NCBI RefSeq assembly: GCF_037392515.1
Contig: NC_090283.1
Location: forward strand, 23,986,749-24,050,748
Length of the DNA: 64,000 bases
Source: Haliotis asinina
Lineage: Eukaryota > Mollusca > Gastropoda > Lepetellida > Haliotidae
Reading direction: 5' to 3'
Both the position numbers and the translations under genes were made by a program. Shown one piece after another: positions 54,979-64,000 of the stretch (positions are counted from its first letter, which is position 1; each line of letters opens with the position of its first letter). A model generated the notes under the pieces. The model was not told the DNA's origin. It saw only the letters and a list, made by a program, of their open reading frames with translations, and made no database searches.

Positions 54979-55149
54979 TGCTTTATTTTAGTCTCATCTT
55001 GTACTTGCATGTAATATACGCATGGATTTATAAGGATGTGTATGCACAAGCCGCCGAGAGGCAAATAGAGGCATAGGGGCATAAATATACTTGCATTGGA
55101 TAAAATGGTTAAAATAAGTTACACCAAATTATTCAGTTAAACAGAACAA

Positions 55150-55200
55150 GCACACACTAGCGCACGCACGCACACACACACACACGTACACGCACACAGA
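55150..55200 (+). repeat. (CA)n microsatellite
   Basis: CACACACGCACGCACACACA region. Confidence 0.9.
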
Positions 55201-55874
55201 CTATAAGTGATAATCACAGAGGCCCTCATATAGAGATGAACGTGCATAGGTATTACCTGCATTCGTTTTCACATTCTCCACTCATCCTTACACACACGAT
55301 ACACACATCCACAACCGCCGAAACTGTTGCACTCCCATGTACAATTTTATACACTCATGACCACTACCACAGCCAAACCAACATCTACCAAAACTCGCGT
55401 CCACCTCCAAGGTTGTATCAACACTTCGAATCATCATGAACAGAAAACAGAAAAACATATATAAGTAAAACATTCTCAGATAAAGCAAAATAAAGTGTTC
55501 ACATAATTAACAGGCTTTTTCTTCTTTGGAGCATCCTATCAATGCAGTTGACTAGACTTTGTTGTATTTTAGGGCCCTGCATCACAGTCAGTATCTATTC
55601 GGGAGAGTTGAAGTTGATGAAATTGTCAGTAAGGAAATCACTGTTAAAATGTTTATATCTTATATCAGCATACATTTGACAGTCTGTCTAGAAATGTTGC
55701 CCTGAACAGAATGGGCAGTGGTGTGGGTGGCCGAGTGCATCTGCCAGTTTCTATACACAATGGGAGAGTCCCACATCGTAGTTTTGCTAATAGTTCTCAT
55801 TTGTATCGTCACATGGAGTAGAATAAGTAGCTTCATGGAGCCCTGTCATTTTTAAAGTTTCTGAATGTTCTTGA

Positions 55875-55880
55875 TTTATT
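55875..55880 (-). terminator. Candidate polyA signal of the STELLO-like gene
   Basis: AATAAA on the minus strand, about 280 bp after the stop at 56157. It is the nearest perfect hexamer I see downstream. Confidence 0.4.
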
Positions 55881-56156
55881 TCCGTGTTGAAGATATTTGT
55901 CGTTCCACAAGTCACTGAACCACTGTTGATCGCCAACAACATTACATCTATTTTATACATAACGCAAAAACTGACCATAAATGAAAACTTAATAAAATCC
56001 ATGTTTATGAACGTTTTGCATATAGGTATTTTTCCCCCTCCAAATCTCCATGTCATCTCTGTTGTTTCAGAGAATAAGATGTTTAGGGCACATAAAGGAT
56101 ATGTCATCACCCGATTGTTAACCAGGTGAGTTAAACTTGGCAAACTTTTCTCAAGT

Positions 56157-58131
56157 TTAGTCATACAACGTTAAAGGCAGGAATTCATCACAGAAAAACC
56201 TTTTTCCTTCTGGCATAGAATGTAATTTAGATATTTTAACAGGATGAAGAAAAACATCATCCTTGTTGTAATACTCTTCAAAACGGTCCCTATCCTCACC
56301 CCATAAATATGTGCCCGGTAACTTTAACATGTTTTCCCACTCCTCAATACCTCCAAACACTGTGTGAAATATGATTTCAACAAACACATTGAATTTTGAA
56401 AAATGTTCCATATAGTACTGTACCTCATCTTTGTAGCTTGCAGGAACGTAAGCAATGTCTGATCCTCCAAAAAATATTGCATCATCTTTCTTTGAATTTG
56501 TCCATATCATTTGTTTGAGACTGTTATACTTATGTATGTCTGCTATTTTCAAAGCGGCAATGGCAGTCTGGTACGCATTTAGACCAACTTTAGGATGTGC
56601 AAACCACCATTTCAGTCCTTCAGACGGTTGATAAACATGTGAGTTGAGAAACCAGAGTTTGTCAACAGAAAAGGTATGAATATTCCACACATTAAGCAAT
56701 ACATCGTCACCAATGTACAAATATCCATCAACAGCATACTGCATTTTCATGGCGCGTGTAAGACAGTTCTCAGCAAACCATCCACGGTAAACGTCAATCT
56801 CTAGAAAGGTCAAATGCTTGCCGAGAGGCTTAGAGTAGTTTTGAAATTTATCTTTGTTGCTTCCACAATAGACAATGCGTGGGAAGTGCAACCTGTACAT
56901 AGTCTCAAGAAACGCCAGGTTGGCATAATGGGGGAAGTTGAAGACAACAATTAATAAAAGATTTGGATATGTGTGTATTTGACTGAGACCATTCAGTTCT
57001 AACATGCTAAACGAATGATTATGAATGGTATTATTATTACAATAAGAAGCTATTTCAGTAATGTGAGAGACAAAATTTGGTGATACCTTTCCGGTGGAAT
57101 ATACTTGAGGTGGTGTCTGTTCAGCTGCCCAGAAGGTGACATTGACCTGTTGATTTGTCAGGCGAGTTTCATTTGGCAATTTGGAATCTAGTGTGACTTG
57201 AGCACCATTTTGAAGTGAACCGAATGGAATTCGTGTTGGTTCTTTGTATCCTAGAGCTTTGAGGTCTTTGATCCAGAAGTGAATGAGGACAGCATCGGCT
57301 ATCTTCCAAAATTGTTCATGTGCCATGTCTGTTGACAGTTTAATCATGCAAGCAAAGAATGGTTTGTCTGGTTCACATGTCCACGTTCGAAGGAAGGCGA
57401 CAAGACGTTCAGTTTGAAAATACAAATCATTTTCATTCACAGCATCACTGAGGTAGGAGTGTGAGTTCCTCTTTCGGAATGCATTTGGTGGAAAGAACCC
57501 TAAGTTTCCTCCCATCTCCCAAAGAAGTCTCTGGGCCCAGTAGCCTCTCCAGATGTCACATACTGGGAACGTGGTTGTAGCTGGAACCAAGAGAGCCCAT
57601 AATGCATCATAGAGGAAAAGGGTATTCTGGGAATTAAAGGGAGAAAATACACCAGCTGGAACAATAGCTGGTGGAGCTCGGTCATCAAAGGTCACATTGA
57701 GCCGAGAGTAGGTTTGTTTCCGTGTCAGTCTAAAAATGGCATCCATATCTGGGTCACCATTCACAATACCCTGCTGTATGGATGGAGTTTTCCAGTGATT
57801 CAGCGCATACTCTTGGGTGATATTTTCTCCTACAGAACCAAGCGGGTAACCTCTTGGCCACAATGTTGGCTGTCCAAAATGACGGTAAGGGTTGAAGAGC
57901 TTTTTGCCTTTATACATGAGACCCCACATTGTTGGATCAAGAACAAATTGTTTCAGTAAATGAAGTGGATGGTTTTCATCATCAGTTTCGTAAACAATTT
58001 TTGCGCCATGAGCTATTGCAAACAGATATCCAACTGTTTTCCTGCCAAGAGCCCGTTCTGGAAGATGAGGGGTCGTCTCAAAACCAAGTCGATGCTGGTC
58101 GTCCAAGCTCAGATATGTACAGTTTGGGTAC
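56157..58131 (-). CDS. STELLO-like (DUF288) glycosyltransferase, coding exon 3
   Basis: Large terminal exon. Acceptor CCTTTTCAG ends at 58132; the first base completes Arg95, then 657 codons to TAA at 56157-56159. Assembled with the two upstream exons the protein has 752 residues, the usual size of the family. Landmarks: YLSLDDQHRLGF (about 101-112), RKTVGYLFAIAHGAKIVYET with the DXD-like ETDDEN (about 125-148), NPYRHFGQPTLWPRGYP, a central RGYWAQRLLWEMGG (about 291-304), and YLYIGDDVLLNVW in the C-terminal half (GDD near 569-571). Plant STELLO proteins are Golgi glycosyltransferase-like partners of cellulose synthase. Animal relatives exist but their substrate is unknown to me. Not broken: no stop or frameshift. 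Several N-x-S/T sites fit a luminal protein. Confidence 0.9.
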
Positions 58132-58407
58132 CTGAAAAGGGCAAGATGTAACACAAACACCAATATTTGACTCATTCCGTACTTTCGAAAAAGGTATCCA
58201 TATACGAAACTTCATTTGAATATTTCTGTAAAACCACACAATACTTATGCATCACCTCAGATATTCAGCATCCTTCGTGATGTCAATCTGGTGTATTACA
58301 TCCTTCGTGAAATTGTAAGGGAACAAGATGTATTATAGTCCATGTTAGGTGTACAGTGAGCGAGCGAGTGTGGTTTCGACGACACTATTAACACTGTCAT
58401 TATTTCA

Positions 58408-58556
58408 TGACGTGATAGTGAGTTAGTGAGTGAGTTTAGTTTTAGCAAGCTTTCGGGAATATTACGGCTGGGGAAACTACAAATGGGCGTCACACTTTGT
58501 ATCCTTGTGAGGAACTGAACCAAGGTCGTGATGAGCGAACGCTTTAACCATTATAC
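58408..58556 (-). mobile_element. tRNA-derived SINE
   Basis: Tail GTTAGTGAGTGAGTTTAG, body TTTCGGGAATATTACGGCTG, degraded B-box GAACTGAACCAAGGTCG and A-box complement CTTTAACCATTATACG. Confidence 0.82.
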
Positions 58557-58868
58557 GTCACGACGTGTTTACTCAATACAATGCATAATGTGATCGTGAT
58601 CTCCCTCTTGAATCACTCTTTGAAGTCTTCCATGAAAGTTTTCATATACGCCATGTTTTACATCTGCACTTAAAACACACCTCAAAACTGAACCCTCTTC
58701 TAATGATCTAAGTAATGGTATCCCCAAACCACGTTATTACACCTTGTATCTTACGATTGTATTGGTGGTGATATAAACGTAGCGCTGAGGACGGAAAGGT
58801 AAACCATGAGTCATTTTGAGTTGTTTCAAAGGCATTTACAAGTTGGTGGAATCAAACTAAAATTCTGT

Positions 58869-58936
58869 ATGGTTCAACTTCTTTATTATACAAGGTCACA
58901 ACGTTGTGACCTTGTATAATAAAGAAGTTGAACCAT
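58869..58936. repeat. Perfect 68 bp palindrome
   Basis: 34 bp arms with no spacer, centred on AACGTT at 58902/58903. Arms begin ATGGTTCAACTTCTTTATTA and end at ACAACG. No mismatch. Confidence 0.97.
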
Positions 58937-59063
58937 AAAGCATTGTTAGCACGAGTCATTTTGACTATGAACATAAGAATGAGAAACTTGAGCTTGATAG
59001 AAAGTCTCAGGTTGTTACCATGCATAGATTTGTCTAGACACTTGTACAGCACATACAAGTCTA

Positions 59064-59270
59064 ATAACCCGGGTTGGGGTCTTCATTAACATATGCTTGC
59101 CGTAAGAGACAACTAACGGGATCGTGTGGTCAGGCTCCCTGACTAGGTTGTTGAATGTCATCGCATCCCAGTTGCGTAGACGGATACTTATGACCTTGAT
59201 CACTGGATTGTCTGATCCACACTTGATTATTTACAGACTGCCATATTACTGGACATTTGTTGCGTGAGAC
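59064..59270 (+). mobile_element. Large SINE, diverged copy
   Basis: GGGTCTTCATTAACATATGC, AACTAACGGGATCGTGTGG, GATCACTGGATTGTCTGATC, TTACAGACTGCC; the tail is mutated. Confidence 0.82.
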
Positions 59271-59512
59271 AGACAAATAAAACACGGTACTAAACAGTCG
59301 GTTTCCATCAGATGTTTGATGGAATACATAACATTGGAAATAAGAGACCCAGACTTAATGATTATTCAGGGATGTTGACAGTAGAGTGCACCCAGGGTTT
59401 CTCGACTGAACTTCTGAATGAGAGCATTAATCATCATTTATTGTGCATAGATGGACACGGGACCAACATGAGTAAAATAGTAAGGTAAAGACACATATAT
59501 GTGTCGCACTGA

Positions 59513-59783
59513 GAGTGAGTGAGTGGGTTGATTTTTACGCCACACTCAGCAATATTACAGCTATATGGCGGCAGTCTGTAAATAATCGAGCCTGGACCAG
59601 ACAATCCAGTGATCAACAACATGAACATCGAACTGCGCAATTGCGAACCGATAACGTGTGTCAACCAAGTCATTGAGCCTGACCACCCGATCCCGTTAGT
59701 CGGCTCTTACGACAAGCATGGTCGCCCTTTTATGCCAAGCATGGGTTGCTGAAGGCATGTTCTACCCCGGGACCTTCACGGGT
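59513..59783 (-). mobile_element. Large SINE, full-length copy
   Basis: GAGTGAGTGAGTGGGTTG to CCCCGGGACCTTCACGGGT, 271 bp, with the doubled 23 bp head motif. Confidence 0.92.
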
Positions 59784-60397
59784 AACCAAGGGTGAAATGG
59801 TGGAAGTGAGTCGGGGTCAGGGGTCAGGGTTCTGATAAGTCTTTCTAATCAATAGGTAGTATCGTCTATACGTTTTTTTTGTAATGGAAATTACAATACA
59901 GTTTAAATAACTGACCTAACGTACACTCCTGATCTTTGCCTAATTTTCCTGTTGGTTGTTTAGCGCTCACTTGTATGAGTCATCCGACTAATCATAACTG
60001 CACAATTTTCTATGCTTTCAAAAACGATAATTACAATATATTAATGATTCCCAATGTAAATTCCTGTTGTAAATGTGTGAACCGACGGAATATACTGTAA
60101 ACCTATTTTGATTCTCTCTTGGGTAGATTATAGAAAATGTTAGTGATTGCAGTTGGTTCATAAAATTTGACAACTAAGTAGATTCGATAATATTGAAAAC
60201 CTACTACCTGACAGATTTATGTTGCTCATGCGTTTTCATATTTGCTTTTACGTTTTGTTGTCTGATTGGGATACATAATAATATTATACCACTGTAGTAT
60301 CCCGGTATCATGGAATATAATCAAAACCTATTATCTGTACACATTTCTGTTAAAGGGTGAAACTCTTAATCTACCTTCGCACAGAATTTCCTGGAAA

Positions 60398-60480
60398 TTC
60401 CTTAAAGCGTTCGCTTGTCAGGTCAAAAGCCGGAGTTTGGTTCCAGTCATAGGCATGTTAAGAGTGACCCTTAGTGTCTT
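60398..60480 (+). mobile_element. tRNA-derived SINE, head fragment
   Basis: CCTTAAAGCGTTCGCTTGTC, AGCCGGAGTTTGGTTCCAGT and CCTTAGTGTC follow the head-body order of the family. Confidence 0.55.
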
Positions 60481-60710
60481 GAAAATGTATCATTTTGATA
60501 AAAGGCAAAGGACTTAATTTCCTTTGAACAAAAGGACCAAGTATTTTTTTAAGATTCACAGACTAACAACACATACATTGGTGCTACAGGTGCAGGAAGC
60601 ATCTTCAGTTATAAAGTTACATTCCTCTACATTAGGTAAAGGTTTGAACGGCAAATATATTTATTGGTATCTTGTCAAGCTATGTCTTCTTTCAACGCAC
60701 TGTCATTTGT

Positions 60711-60941
60711 AACTCAGATCGTCACGGGTAGTACAGCAAGTATGGGTTGCTGAAGATCACTTCTAACTCAGATCGTCAAGGGTAGTATGGGAAGTATAGG
60801 TTGCTGAAGATCATTTCTAACTCAGGTCGTCACGGGTAATATAGCAAGTATGGGTTGCTGAAGGTCATTTCTAACTCAGATCTTCATGGGTAGAATGGGA
60901 AGTATGGCTTACTGAAGATCATTTCTAACTCAGATCGTCAC
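60711..60941 (-). repeat. 54 bp minisatellite derived from a SINE head
   Basis: Four exact-length units starting at 60711, 60765, 60819 and 60873 plus a 15 bp partial unit. Each has AACTCAGATCGTCACGGGTA and GGTTGCTGAAGATCA. GGTTGCTGAAGATC, TTCTAAC and CAGATCTTCA(T/C)GGGT are the head end of the large SINE read on the minus strand. Confidence 0.88.
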
Positions 60942-60972
60942 TGGCAGGCGAATAACAAATAAACATAGTTAC

Positions 60973-61122
60973 CTCCAGTCCTTTGGAGTAAGGGCGTCCC
61001 CGACAACAACGACCTTCCAGCCGGGTATCTTTGCCAGTGACTTGATGTCCAAAGTTGGGCTCGAACTGGTCGTCACAACTATCCATCGATCTGACCGAAC
61101 TGCTCTGAACTTGTCTATCACC
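60973..61122 (-). CDS. STELLO-like glycosyltransferase, coding exon 2
   Basis: 150 bp between acceptor GTATTTTGCAG (61123) and donor TGGAG|GTAACT (60972). The first base completes Arg45 from exon 1 (AG|G); the last two open Arg95. It encodes VIDKFRAVRSDRWIVVTTSS and LAKIPGWKVVVVGDALTPKD. This is the start of the luminal domain, where family members have a WIVV..S..P stretch followed by GW.V...G...TP.DW. Confidence 0.9.
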
Positions 61123-61900
61123 CTGCAAAATACAACGGACGTGTATTATCTATACAGTATTTTCTTTTATTAACGCTTCACCCAGCTATATTCCAGTTAA
61201 ACGAGTGGACGTAAAATAGTAGTAAGTCTAACTATATTCTCGATGTCCAATGTTGTAAATTTTCCATTTTATCGTGAAGGGATCATTAGCACAGCCATAT
61301 CCAACGTTTCACATATGTGGGTAATGTGGTTCACGAGATATGAGTCATCACAACACATTGGGGTATAATATTTGTGAAATAATTGCAGAAAATGATAGAG
61401 ATATGTCATTTGGTACCTCTTGGATACGGGTATGTCATAACATAATATAACATATAGCGGGTGTTTTAACTGAATCTATACGTGTAGGGAAATACATAAT
61501 GTGTGTCAGCCAAGCCATCGAGCCAGACCATCCGATCCCGTTCGTCGCTTCGTACAAGCATGGGCTACTAGAAGATCAGCTCTAACCCGCATTTTCACGG
61601 ATCACGGGGACTTTCCCATCCAATGAGCGCTTGTCGATCGTGATATAAAAGTGCTCTTGAGAGTCATTTAGAAGTTAGTATTCAAGTGTAAGGCAAATAT
61701 CATAGATGACACCTCCATCCTTATTGTATGTAAGAAGTATGTAATTTTCTGAACTCTTTGTGCCTTCATCAGGTGAATGTACCTCCCCAAAACGTTGTGA
61801 CATAGAATAAAGATTATTCAGTTAGTTTTCATATTTGCCTTTTACTTCATAAAAAAATGAAGCCTCAACTGCGGAAAAGATCGCAGAGGAATACACTCAC
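61123..61900 (-). other. STELLO-like gene intron 1
   Basis: 778 bp from CAAAG|GTGAGT to TTTTGCAG. Holds a head fragment of the large SINE on the minus strand (61500-61607: GCCATCGAGCCAGACCATCC, then CCGTTCGTCGC) and nothing else recognisable. Confidence 0.88.
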
Positions 61901-62034
61901 CTTTGAGACGGTGTTTGATACGTTGCAGTTGGTGACAAGGAGAACCAGACCAAGTAAACCAGCACGAAACACATGCTCGCAATCTTCAGAATTCTGAAGA
62001 CACGAGCAGACCTTGCCTTCATCCTGACTTTCAT
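61901..62034 (-). CDS. STELLO-like glycosyltransferase, coding exon 1
   Basis: 44 codons plus AG, donor CAAAG|GTGAGT at 61900. ATG at 62034 is the first after an in-frame TGA upstream (near 62108). It encodes a basic N-terminus (MKVRMKARSARVFRILK) and one hydrophobic segment (ASMCFVLVYLVWFSL, about residues 19-33), a type II signal-anchor as expected for a Golgi enzyme. The phase joins exon 2 exactly and the three exons total 2259 bp with one stop. Confidence 0.87.
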
Positions 62035-62627
62035 GAGTGTGTCAACCTTTCTGACGCTGAGATCAGTGCAATATTGTGGTCTTATTTCCTTGACTACATG
62101 ATGTAATCAAGATTATCCTACCTCTTGTTAGAATGTCCGTCTCGATTGGTTCCCGTGTCCACTAGTAGATTACGGTGTGAAACACATTATTTAATGGTTC
62201 AGTGCACATGCATAGGCAGGGCTTCCCCGTCCAGAAAGAAAAATGTTAACAATCATCTTGTCCCCCCTGGAGGCATAGCCCATTAACGGATTAATTAAGA
62301 GCTTTTGTTGTTTTCAATCAAGAACATCGATGGATACAGAAATAATGAAATAGATTATCAAAGATATAGAGCGGTCAGGTCGACATCGGTACTTGCTGAA
62401 GGCCGAAAAGAGCAGTCAAAGGTTACTGAATATATTTACATAAATTAAGTTAAACAGTTACTGCGATGAGATTTTATGACTACGGTGAATTAGGCTGATA
62501 TCCCATCAGTATATACGTAAGACATATCAAATTGGACAAACATGTTATGTTGTAATGACCAATTAAACACCAGTTTTTATAATATTATGCACAATCTATT
62601 TTCTTTAATTACTGATTTTAATTTTTC
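62035..62627. other. Upstream of the STELLO-like gene, no gene seen
   Basis: Presumed promoter and 5' UTR next to 62034. No TATA box at a convincing distance and no repeat that I recognise. Confidence 0.45.
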
Positions 62628-62705
62628 GTTGCTTCTGGTATCAAGTGTCAAGGATACTGGATTTTATCATGTTTCGTTCACCAAATCTGTAACTAGCATT
62701 GTTTG
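62628..62705 (+). repeat. 76 bp direct repeat, copy 1
   Basis: GTTGCTTCTGGTATCAAGTG to GTAACTAGCATTG; copy 2 at 63312-63388 differs at only a few positions. Confidence 0.9.
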
Positions 62706-62727
62706 ACTAAAGATAGTTGTGTATTTT

Positions 62728-62815
62728 GATTTATTATTTGATTTATTTATTATTTATTTATTTATTTATTTTTATTTATTTTGATTTATTTGATTTATTC
62801 TGATTTATGTGTTAC
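62728..62815 (+). repeat. (TTTA)n microsatellite
   Basis: TTTATTTATTTATT run interrupted by GAT. Confidence 0.93.
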
Positions 62816-63311
62816 ATTCTGTTTATGTTAGGGGCTGTGTATTGTAATTGAATGTTTTTATAATAGAGAGTAATATGATAGTGAAATGCTCGTATAATTG
62901 TGGAGAAAATATCATATAATTGTATTTTGTGACCTTGAATAAATGCTGTTTTTCATCAGCATTTCCATCACGTCTGTTGCGTTCATATCAGTCACGTTGG
63001 TGGTCAAGCTGAAGTAGTGCTGCAGTCTTGTATATATACATGCGTAATGCAGCGCCTTGAAATCAGACGCATGTTCAATCCAAAAAATTCGAACTGCATA
63101 GATCTATGTGACAAAGTCAAAATTCAGGGGTAGTTGTTGTTATGACCCGCCATCATTGTGGTCAAATGGAAGTAGTTCTCATAATAAGACTTGTCAACGC
63201 GCGGTGAAACGGCCTAATATCAGATAGCGTCAATCCAGAATTGATGTCGTCTGATTTTTCTGAACAACCAATCAGAATCCAGTATTTTCTTGAGTCATGG
63301 TAGAATTTCCG

Positions 63312-63388
63312 TTGCTTCTAGTATCAAGTGTCAAGGATACTGGATTTTATCATATTTCGCTCACCAAATCTGTAAGTAGCATTGTATG
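63312..63388 (+). repeat. 76 bp direct repeat, copy 2
   Basis: GTTGCTTCTAGTATCAAGTG to GTAAGTAGCATTG. Confidence 0.9.
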
Positions 63389-63544
63389 GATTAAGAGTAG
63401 TGTACAAATCAATCTCACTGATCAGTTTAAGCGGTTAAAGGTTATTACTCCATAAAACATAAGTATTACGTAAATGAAAGAAAACATGCAATTTGTTATT
63501 CTTGAAAACAGCCATGGGAAACAAAATGGATATCAATGACAATG

Positions 63545-64000
63545 ACAATTTATTTCAGTATGAAGGCCACATGGCCTAAAGTACATGAAGTATACAAAAG
63601 AAACAGTGCACAGCGGTGTACAAAGAGTGAAGTTTATGTACTGCCAATATACTCAAATTGGCAAGTTTCGTTTCAAATAGATACTTAAAGCTAGTAGGTG
63701 TTCATAGTGAGTTGATGTCAGTAACTGATAATATTTAGCACGTGATGGATTAGCATGATAATATGATGGAATAATTTTCTTGCTGCTTTCAGAATAATAA
63801 AGGACAAATAAGCAAAAAATGGTACTCATCCTCGATTTGCTGCAATTGGCTGTTAGTGCATAATAACATTTTTTTCTCAACAGTTTTATCAAACCTATAC
63901 TGTTGAATATTTAACTTATGTGAAAGACAATGAAACTTACATAGGATTCTTCTCGAATGGTGTCTGTTAGCAAGTGCGGATATGTATTTCTCAGGAGTTA
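63545..64000 (-). pseudogene. Non-LTR retrotransposon 3' end (ORF2 C-terminus and 3' UTR), cut by window edge
   Basis: Read from 64000 leftwards: KYISALANRHHSRRILCKFH, then QQIEDEYHFLLICP, then in another frame ESSKKIIPSYYHANPSRAKY. The IEDEYHFLLICP core is identical to the element at 33.9 kb. The 3' end carries AGGCCATGTGGCCT followed by AATAAATTGTCATTG repeats, homologous to the hairpin at 33780. At least one frameshift. Confidence 0.85.

Larger units (their letters stand above)
58132..60972 (-). other. STELLO-like gene intron 2
   Basis: 2.8 kb between donor TGGAG|GTAACT (60972) and acceptor CCTTTTCAG (58132). Contains a tRNA-derived SINE, a 68 bp perfect palindrome, two large SINEs, a SINE scrap and a 54 bp minisatellite that stops about 30 bp from the donor. 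Confidence 0.88.

Noticed and set aside
55787..56164. 125-codon minus-strand frame just after the STELLO-like stop codon
   Set aside because: Lies in the expected 3' UTR, has no recognised domain and only a chance hydrophobic stretch.

Overview
The window looks like nuclear DNA from a gastropod mollusc, most likely an abalone (Haliotis) or a close vetigastropod. Evidence: spliced animal genes with AT-rich introns, very dense short repeats, and two SINE-like families ending in an ACTC/CTCA-repeat tail whose consensus I recognise from abalone sequence. The species call is recognition, not a search result. There is no bacterial-style operon, rRNA gene, convincing tRNA gene or CRISPR array.

Three host genes can be supported, all on the minus strand. 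(1) Positions 1-8070: the first two coding exons of a heparan sulfate 6-O-sulfotransferase, separated by a 7.5 kb intron; the rest runs off the left edge. (2) Positions about 15250-28407: a gene rebuilt here from four short, phase-compatible coding exons. It predicts a 120-residue secreted protein with six cysteines and a C-terminal GPI-anchor-like tail. No single exon exceeds 163 bp, so long-ORF scans miss it. (3) Positions 56157-62034: a complete three-exon STELLO-like (DUF288) Golgi glycosyltransferase of 752 residues.

The rest is mobile DNA and its debris. An APE-type non-LTR retrotransposon (about 33740-39330, minus strand) keeps recognisable ORF1, endonuclease, RT and C-terminal zinc-finger parts. 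It is dead: a SINE with 15 bp target-site duplications sits in the RT, another insertion splits the endonuclease end, the RT active-site box is deleted, and there are frameshifts. Its ORF1 has a 2A-like motif ending NSGP instead of NPGP. The 3' end of a related copy enters at the right edge (63545-64000). Smaller relics are an L1-like RT (51.3-51.7 kb), another RT (26.1 kb), an ORF1 C-terminal domain (17.7 kb), an IS630/Tc1-like transposase (41.8 kb), a hAT-like element (44.3-45.4 kb), a MULE-like transposase end (45.5 kb) and two inverted copies of a THAP-containing element (43.3 and 52.9 kb). Several MITE families and three tRNA-related SINE types are scattered throughout.

Tandem arrays are plentiful: a 67 bp satellite of about 31 copies (48.8-50.9 kb), an exact 54 bp array grown from a SINE end beside STELLO exon 2, a 54 bp in-frame array coding an 18-residue repeat (18.3-19.1 kb), an E-box-bearing minisatellite at 16.0 kb, an 800 bp polypurine tract (19.6-20.4 kb) and a perfect 68 bp palindrome in a STELLO intron. 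Long open frames inside these arrays are mostly artefacts of the repeats.
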